From NCBI GenBank assembly GCA_023548195.1, contig JAJHZJ010000531.1, positions 4,016,802 through 4,080,801 on the forward strand: a DNA stretch of 64,000 nucleotides, given 5' to 3'. A model generated the notes under the pieces. The model was not told the DNA's origin and did no database searches. It was given only the letters and a program-made list of their open reading frames with translations. Source of the DNA: Bettongia penicillata ogilbyi (lineage: Eukaryota > Chordata > Mammalia > Diprotodontia > Potoroidae). Positions 59,982 through 64,000 of the stretch are shown here, in pieces (position 1 is the first letter of the stretch; each line of letters starts with the position of its first letter). The translations under genes were made by a program, and so were the position numbers.

Positions 59982-61082
59982 ATGCCTAGAAAAGGGAAGA
60001 AAAATAAGACTTTAGAGAGTTTTTTCCAACAAATGCAAATGATCCCGACCTTCGGATCTGATGATGAGGATGTATCCTTGCCATCAGGGAAAGACGTGGA
60101 GGGCGGGGCCTCAGTACCCCAGACACCCCAGGGGGGTGGCGGGTGGGCTCAGGCCCTGGAAGAGCTCAAAAAGGATTTTGAAAAGCAAGTTAGACAGGTG
60201 GAGGAAAAACTGGGAAGAGAAATGTCAGAGATGCAAGAAAAGTATGAAAATCGGGTCAATACCTTGGTAAAGGAGACCCAAAAAAATGCTGAGGAAATTA
60301 ACACCTTGAAAAATAGGCTCACTCAATTGGCAAAGGAGGTTCAAAAAGCCAATGAGGAGAAGAATGCTTTCAAAAGCAGAATGAGCCAAATGGAAAAAGA
60401 GGCTCAAAAGCTCACTGAGTTTAATCGTTCTCTCAAAATTAGAATGGAACAGATGGAGTCTAATGACTTTATGAGAAACCAAGAAATCACCAAACAAAAC
60501 CAAAAGAACGAAAAAATGGAAGAGAATGTGAAATATCTCATGGGAAAAACAACTGACCGGGAAAATAGATCCAGGAGAGACAATTTAAAAATTATGGGAC
60601 TACCTGAAACTCATGATCAAAAAAAGAGCCTAGACATCATCTTCCATGAAATTATCAAGGAAAACTGCCCTGACTTTCTAGAACCAGAGGGCAAAATAAG
60701 TATTGAAAGAATCCATCGATCACCACCTGAAAGAGATCCAAAAAGAGAAACTCCTAGGAACATTGTGGCCAAATTCCAGAACTCCCAGCTCAAGGAAAAA
60801 ATCTTGCAAGCAGCTAGAAAGAAACAATTTCAGTACTGTGGAAATACAATCAGGATAACTCAAGATCTAGCAGCTTCTACATTAAGGGATCGAAGGGCGT
60901 GGAATAGGATATTCCAGAAGGCAAAGGAACTAGGACTCAAACCAAGAATCACCTACCCAGCTAAACTGAGTATAATACTTCAAGGGAAAATATGGTCTTT
61001 CAATGAAACAGAGGACTTTCAATCATTCTTAATGAAAAGACCAGAGCTGAAAAGAAAATTTGACTTTCAAACACAAGAATGA
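59982..61082 (+). CDS. L1/HAL1 ORF1 protein, intact (366 aa)
   Basis: A retrotransposon RNA-binding protein. L1 ORF1p forms trimers that coat element RNA and act as a nucleic-acid chaperone. Residues 1-55 are a basic then acidic N-terminus (MPRKGKKNK...GSDDED). About 56-190 is a long heptad-type coiled coil rich in Glu, Lys, Leu and Asn. About 199-275 is the RRM (NLKIMGLPE, TPRNIVAKF). About 280-360 is the C-terminal domain (RITQDLAAST, YPAKLSIILQGK, RPELKRKF). The ATG at 59982 is the first in frame and matches the MPRK-type start. The frame is open to TGA at 61080. No second ORF follows within the element. Length is close to the usual 340-370 aa. Expression in the host is not shown by sequence. 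Confidence 0.93.
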   Translation: MPRKGKKNKTLESFFQQMQMIPTFGSDDEDVSLPSGKDVEGGASVPQTPQGGGGWAQALEELKKDFEKQVRQVEEKLGREMSEMQEKYENRVNTLVKETQKNAEEINTLKNRLTQLAKEVQKANEEKNAFKSRMSQMEKEAQKLTEFNRSLKIRMEQMESNDFMRNQEITKQNQKNEKMEENVKYLMGKTTDRENRSRRDNLKIMGLPETHDQKKSLDIIFHEIIKENCPDFLEPEGKISIERIHRSPPERDPKRETPRNIVAKFQNSQLKEKILQAARKKQFQYCGNTIRITQDLAASTLRDRRAWNRIFQKAKELGLKPRITYPAKLSIILQGKIWSFNETEDFQSFLMKRPELKRKFDFQTQE

Positions 61083-62112
61083 GAAGCATGAAAAAGGAAA
61101 CAGCAAAGAGAAGTCTTAAGGGACTTACCAGAAGTGAACTGTTTACATTCATACAGGGAAAGACAATATTTCTAACTCTTAAAACTTTTCAGTATCTGGG
61201 TAGTTGGTGGGACCACACATATACATGTACACGCATGCACGTACACACACACACACATGCACACACACAGAGACAGAGAGCACAGATTGAACTGAATAGG
61301 ATGGGACCATACCTTAAAAGAAACTAAGGTAAATGGTGAGAGAGAAATGTAGGGGGAGGAAAGAGAGGGAAAGGGAAGGGGGTAACTATATGTCATTTAA
61401 GAGGCAGGTAGGAGTTTTTCTTAGTGGAGGGAAAAAGAGGAGAGCTGAGAAAAAAAAAAAACAAGAAGTTTACCCTCATGACATTTGACTAAACGAAGGA
61501 GTGAAATGCACACTCATTTTGGTATGAAAACCTATCTTACAGTATAAGAAAGTGGGGGAGAAGGAGATATTGCAAGGGGGGGGATGATGGAGGGGAGGGC
61601 AAAGGGAGGAGGGAGCAATTTGAAGTCAACACTTAGGGAGGGACAGGATCAAGAGACAGAAGAGAAACAATGAGGGGCAGGTTAGGAGGGATGGTAATCC
61701 AGTTAGTCTTACACAACATGACTATCAGGGAGGTCATTTGCAAAACTACACAGATATGGCCTATATTGAATTGCCTGCCGTCCCAAAGGGAATGGGTGGG
61801 GAGGGAGGGATGGGGAGAATTTGGAACTCAAAGTTTTAGGAACAACTGTTTAGTATTGTTGTTGTAACTAGGAAAGAAGACATACAGTTAATGAGGAATA
61901 GAAAGTCATCTGGCCCTACAGGAGAAAAGAGAAGATGGAGACAAGAGAAGGGAGGGATGACAGAAGAGAGGGCAGATTGGAGATAGGGAAAATTAGATTG
62001 CTTTGGGTATTGGGGTGGGGGGAGGGGATAAAAGGGGAGAAAATTTGGAACCCAAAAATTTGTGAAAATGAATGTAAAAAATTAAATAAATAAATAAATA
62101 AAATTTAAAAAA

Positions 62113-62190
62113 AATAATCAAGAGCTGGGCTTTGAACCAAGTTCTTATGCAAACTAGTAATCTTTCCACTACATCCTTGCACCTTCCACA
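62113..62190 (-). repeat. MIR-like SINE, right part, with 3' target-site duplication
   Basis: AATAATCAAGAG (62113-62124) repeats 59115-59126. CTGGGCTTTGAACCAAGTTC and CTTTCCACTACATCCTTGC complete the antisense MIR interrupted at 59126. Confidence 0.8.
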
Positions 62191-62574
62191 TGTGAAGTCC
62201 CTCCTTCAGGTTACAGTTTTGGCTGCTCTTATCAAAGCCTGGAGTGCTTTGCAGTTCTGAGGTTTAGCATCCCAATCACTCTGTGGTCTTTCCCTAAATA
62301 TTCAGTATTATTTTCTGAACCTCATATATCCAGGTTGGCTTTTCTGGCCGTTGTGGCTGCTCAGCAGGTTTCTTTCAGTCATCCGACAGGTAGTAGCATC
62401 TAGGAGGGTGTTCTACTGTCACTTTTCTCTGAAAGGGCTTTTCCCACTTTGTTATGGTGTGGCAAGCATTTTAATTCTGGCTATGTTTGGAACTGATTTT
62501 ACTTGGTTGTTGTGTAATGATGGAGTTGGTCCGACTAGATAACCTGTAAATCTTCTTCCAAAGGACTAATGATA

Positions 62575-62652
62575 ATGATATGTGTGTATGTATGTATGTA
62601 TATGCATACATATAATTATATTATTGTTATATATACATCATATATATATAAA
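62575..62652. repeat. TATG/TA microsatellite-like tract
   Basis: ATGTGTGTATGTATGTATGT and a following TA-rich stretch. Confidence 0.85.
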
Positions 62653-63150
62653 ATCCACCTCCAGAGAAAGGATTCTGAATGCAGACTGAAGCATCCTTTT
62701 TTCTTTCTCTGCTTTTTGTCTATGCTTTGTTTTGCAATATTCTGCATGACTTACCATGTATGGTATGGAAGGGGGTAGCAGGCAGGTGGTGCGGTAGAAA
62801 GAGCTCCAGCCCTGCAGTCGGTGGGACCTGGGGTCATCTATTAGCAGTGACCCCAGGCAAGCCACTTAGCTGTTTGCCTCAGTTTCCTCGTCTGTAAAAC
62901 GACATGGAGAAGGGAACGGCAAACCATTCCAGTATTTTTGTCCAGAAAACCGCAAATGCAGTCGTCAGGAAGAATTGATACGACTGAAAGCGACTAAACA
63001 ATATGTATAATCGATATCTATTGGCTGCCTTCTCAAGGGGCAGGAGGAATGGAGAGAATTTGGAATTCAACGTTGTAAAAAAAATTTAAAAAACATTTTT
63101 GAACGTATTTGGGAAATACGTAACAAAATACTATTTATTTTTCAAAGTGG
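62653..63150 (+). mobile_element. L1 3' UTR, split by a SINE
   Basis: CCACCTCCAGAGAAAGGATT and GCAGACTGAAGCATCC lie before the SINE. After it come GGCTGCCTTCTCAAGGGGCA, GGAGAGAATTTGGAATTCAA and GGGAAATACGTAACAAAATA, then ACTATTTATTTTTC. This is the usual marsupial L1 3' terminal order. Confidence 0.75.
62779..62999 (+). repeat. RTE-tail SINE nested in L1 3' UTR
   Basis: The head GGCAGGTGGTGCGGTAGAAA precedes CCAGGCAAGCCACTTAGC, AGTTTCCTCGTCTGTAAAAC and GGGAACGGCAAACCATTCC. The tail CAGAAAACCGCAAATGCAGT ends ACTGAAAGCGACTAAACA. It retains CpGs, which suggests it is one of the younger copies. Confidence 0.88.
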
Positions 63151-63325
63151 GGAATAAAAATCCTCCTGAAGCCTTGGGTTGGGCCTGGGTGCCTGAGATT
63201 CATCGGAGAACATTTGGTCTCCCTGGAGGGTGTTGAAGACGCGGGCGCCGAGCCGGACCAAGAAGCTGCAGGCGAGAGCACGCCCTCAGGGGCTCAAGGA
63301 CGAGGGCGGAATCCGGGAAGCCAGG

Positions 63326-63340
63326 ACTACACTTCCCAGC
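63326..63340 (+). promoter_or_regulatory. ZNF143-type promoter motif
   Basis: ACTACACTTCCCAGC fits the ACTACAnnTCCCAG motif known from many mammalian CpG-island promoters and bound by ZNF143. Confidence 0.65.
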
Positions 63341-63383
63341 GGGTAGCGGGGCAACGCCAGAGGCGGAAGGAGGGGTGGGGCCG

Positions 63384-63417
63384 CTTCCGGAAGAGCGGTT
63401 GCTCCTCCCCGGAAGCG
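63384..63417 (+). promoter_or_regulatory. ETS/GABP site cluster
   Basis: The palindromic CTTCCGGAAG (63384-63393) and CCGGAAGCG (63409-63417) are consensus ETS-family (GABPA/ELK) sites 16 nt apart. Confidence 0.7.
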
Positions 63418-63462
63418 CTCCGGAGCGTCCAGCTCGGCAAATCCCGCAGTGACAGGTTAGAG

Positions 63463-63572
63463 ATGCCGCCGTTGGCCGTGGACGAACCGGGAACATGAGA
63501 GGTGCTGCGGAGCCTCCTCGGGCGCGGCCCCCTTACGAGTGTCCGCGGCGGGGCCCGGAGCTCCCTCAGTGA
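63463..63572 (+). other. Two overlapping upstream ORFs in the CLPTM1L leader
   Basis: ATG at 63463 opens an 11-codon frame (MPPLAVDEPGT) ending TGA at 63496-63498. The next ATG (63495) overlaps that stop as ATGA and opens a 25-codon frame ending TGA at 63570-63572. These would be uORFs only if transcription starts upstream of 63463 and the leader is unspliced, which the sequence cannot show. Confidence 0.4.
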
Positions 63573-63725
63573 TTGGCCGCGGGCAGCGGCAGCGACAGCC
63601 CAGGCCAGCGGGCTCCCGGACGCTCCCTCTCGGGCCCGGGGCGGAGGAGGCGCCGCCTCGGAGCAGGGGAAGGGAACGAGGCTCCCCACCCCCCGCCCCG
63701 CGCCCCCCGGGCTCGCCCCTGGGCC

Positions 63726-63731
63726 CACGTG
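63726..63731 (+). promoter_or_regulatory. E-box CACGTG
   Basis: A canonical MYC/MAX/USF-type E-box 35 nt upstream of the CLPTM1L start codon. Its use is not shown. Confidence 0.5.
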
Positions 63732-63766
63732 CCGGCTGTCATCCCCCCCCGGGGCGGCCCGGCGCC

Positions 63767-63928
63767 ATGTGGAGCAGCCGGAGCTCCTTCACCAGCCTCA
63801 TCGTCGGGGTGTTCGTGGTGTATGTGGTGCACACCTGCTGGGTGATGTACGGGATCGTCTACACCCGGCCCTGCGGCGGGGACAGCAACTGCATCCAGCC
63901 GTACCTGGCGCGGAGGCCCAAGCTGCAG
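63767..63928 (+). CDS. CLPTM1L: CLPTM1L (CRR9), first coding exon
   Basis: Fifty-four codons from ATG to the donor CAG|GTGAGC, phase 0. The protein starts MWSSRSSFTSLIVGVFVVYV and continues VHTCWVMYGIVYTRPC, then CIQPYLARRPKLQ. This is almost identical to the human CLPTM1L N-terminus. It contains the first hydrophobic segment (about residues 10-30, a signal-anchor) followed by the conserved CXXXXXXC loop (Cys36, Cys42). CLPTM1L is a multipass ER/plasma-membrane protein of the CLPTM1 family, recently described as a lipid (glucosaminylphosphatidylinositol) scramblase and linked to apoptosis resistance. The start has G at -3 and lies in the CpG island. The gene continues beyond the window. Confidence 0.95.
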
Positions 63929-63954
63929 GTGAGCGCCGCTGCCCTGGAGAGCGC

Positions 63955-64000
63955 GTGCCGTGCGTGCGCGTGTGTCTGTGTGTGTGTCTGTGTGTGCGTG
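63955..64000. repeat. GT/GC-rich dinucleotide tract in CLPTM1L intron 1
   Basis: GCGTGCGCGTGTGTCTGTGT and similar units start about 30 nt after the donor and run off the window. Confidence 0.85.

Larger units (their letters stand above)
59127..62112 (+). mobile_element. HAL1-like element copy 2 (full length, ORF2-less L1 derivative)
   Basis: A complete 3-kb element. It has a GC- and CpG-rich 5' UTR starting at the G-run, GGCGGAGCCAAGATGGCGG, then ORF1 at 59982-61082, a CA-type repeat at 61216-61270, a purine-rich 3' UTR and the AAATAAATAAATAAATAAAA end. It is flanked by AATAATCAAGAG at 59115-59126 and 62113-62124, and the duplication may extend further with one mismatch. Only about 1 kb separates ORF1 from the tail, with no endonuclease or RT motif. 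This is the HAL1 ('half-L1') architecture, mobilised in trans by L1 enzymes. Confidence 0.92.
63185..63960 (+). promoter_or_regulatory. CLPTM1L: CLPTM1L CpG-island promoter and 5' leader
   Basis: An abrupt change from AT-rich repeats to very GC- and CpG-rich DNA, ending in the first coding exon. It contains an ACTACA-TCCCAG motif, ETS sites, an E-box and GC boxes, and no TATA box. This is the usual form of a housekeeping promoter. The start site is not visible; the ETS cluster at 63384-63417 makes a start shortly downstream likely. Confidence 0.85.

Noticed and set aside
63200..63845. Several 85-133-codon frames on both strands of the CpG island
   Set aside because: High GC lowers stop frequency. 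None begins at the CLPTM1L start or resembles a known protein, and they overlap each other in different frames.
1..64000. CRISPR arrays, bacterial operons, riboswitches, true tRNA or rRNA genes
   Set aside because: The window is vertebrate nuclear DNA. The tRNA-like box-B sequences all belong to SINE heads, and no regular spacer array exists.

Overview
This is a stretch of mammalian, almost certainly marsupial (metatherian), nuclear genome. It is AT-rich, intron- and repeat-dominated, and has very little coding sequence. The marsupial call rests on the repeats. There are many tRNA-derived SINEs ending in an RTE-type tail, numerous MIR/MON1-type SINEs, L1 3' ends of the marsupial type, and two young ORF2-less L1 derivatives (HAL1-like). 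I cannot decide the species or whether it is American or Australian.

Layout. Positions 1 to about 18 kb hold the 3' end of SLC6A3 (dopamine transporter, DAT) on the + strand. The last four exons lie at 3885-3985, 7847-8014, 10753-10824 and 14855-14878, followed by a long 3' UTR candidate ending near an AATAAA at 17930. From about 18 to 63.1 kb I recognise no cellular gene. That interval is a layered deposit of retroelements: two inverted pairs of LTR-like sequences (19.3/31.9 kb and 36.3/41.5 kb), two more solo-LTR candidates (24.7 and 55.0 kb), an RTE/L2-type LINE fossil (46.2-47.0 kb) whose tail resembles that of a SINE family in the same window, L2 remnants (33.7-34.3, 56.7-58.9 kb), L1 remnants (40.3, 51.8-55.0, 62.6-63.1 kb), hAT-like DNA transposon remnants and many microsatellites. 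The HAL1-like copies lie at 52.4-54.8 kb and 59.1-62.1 kb in the same orientation. The second carries an intact 366-codon ORF1. From about 63.2 kb to the end is a CpG island with the promoter, 5' leader and first coding exon (63767-63928) of CLPTM1L on the + strand.

The gene order SLC6A3 then CLPTM1L, both in one direction, is the order known at human 5p15.33 (SLC6A3-CLPTM1L-TERT), so this is conserved synteny. The two genes do not act in one pathway: SLC6A3 clears extracellular dopamine and CLPTM1L is a multipass membrane protein. The most notable non-genic content is the young HAL1-like family, with clear target-site duplications, an intact RNA-binding ORF1p and no reverse transcriptase of its own.
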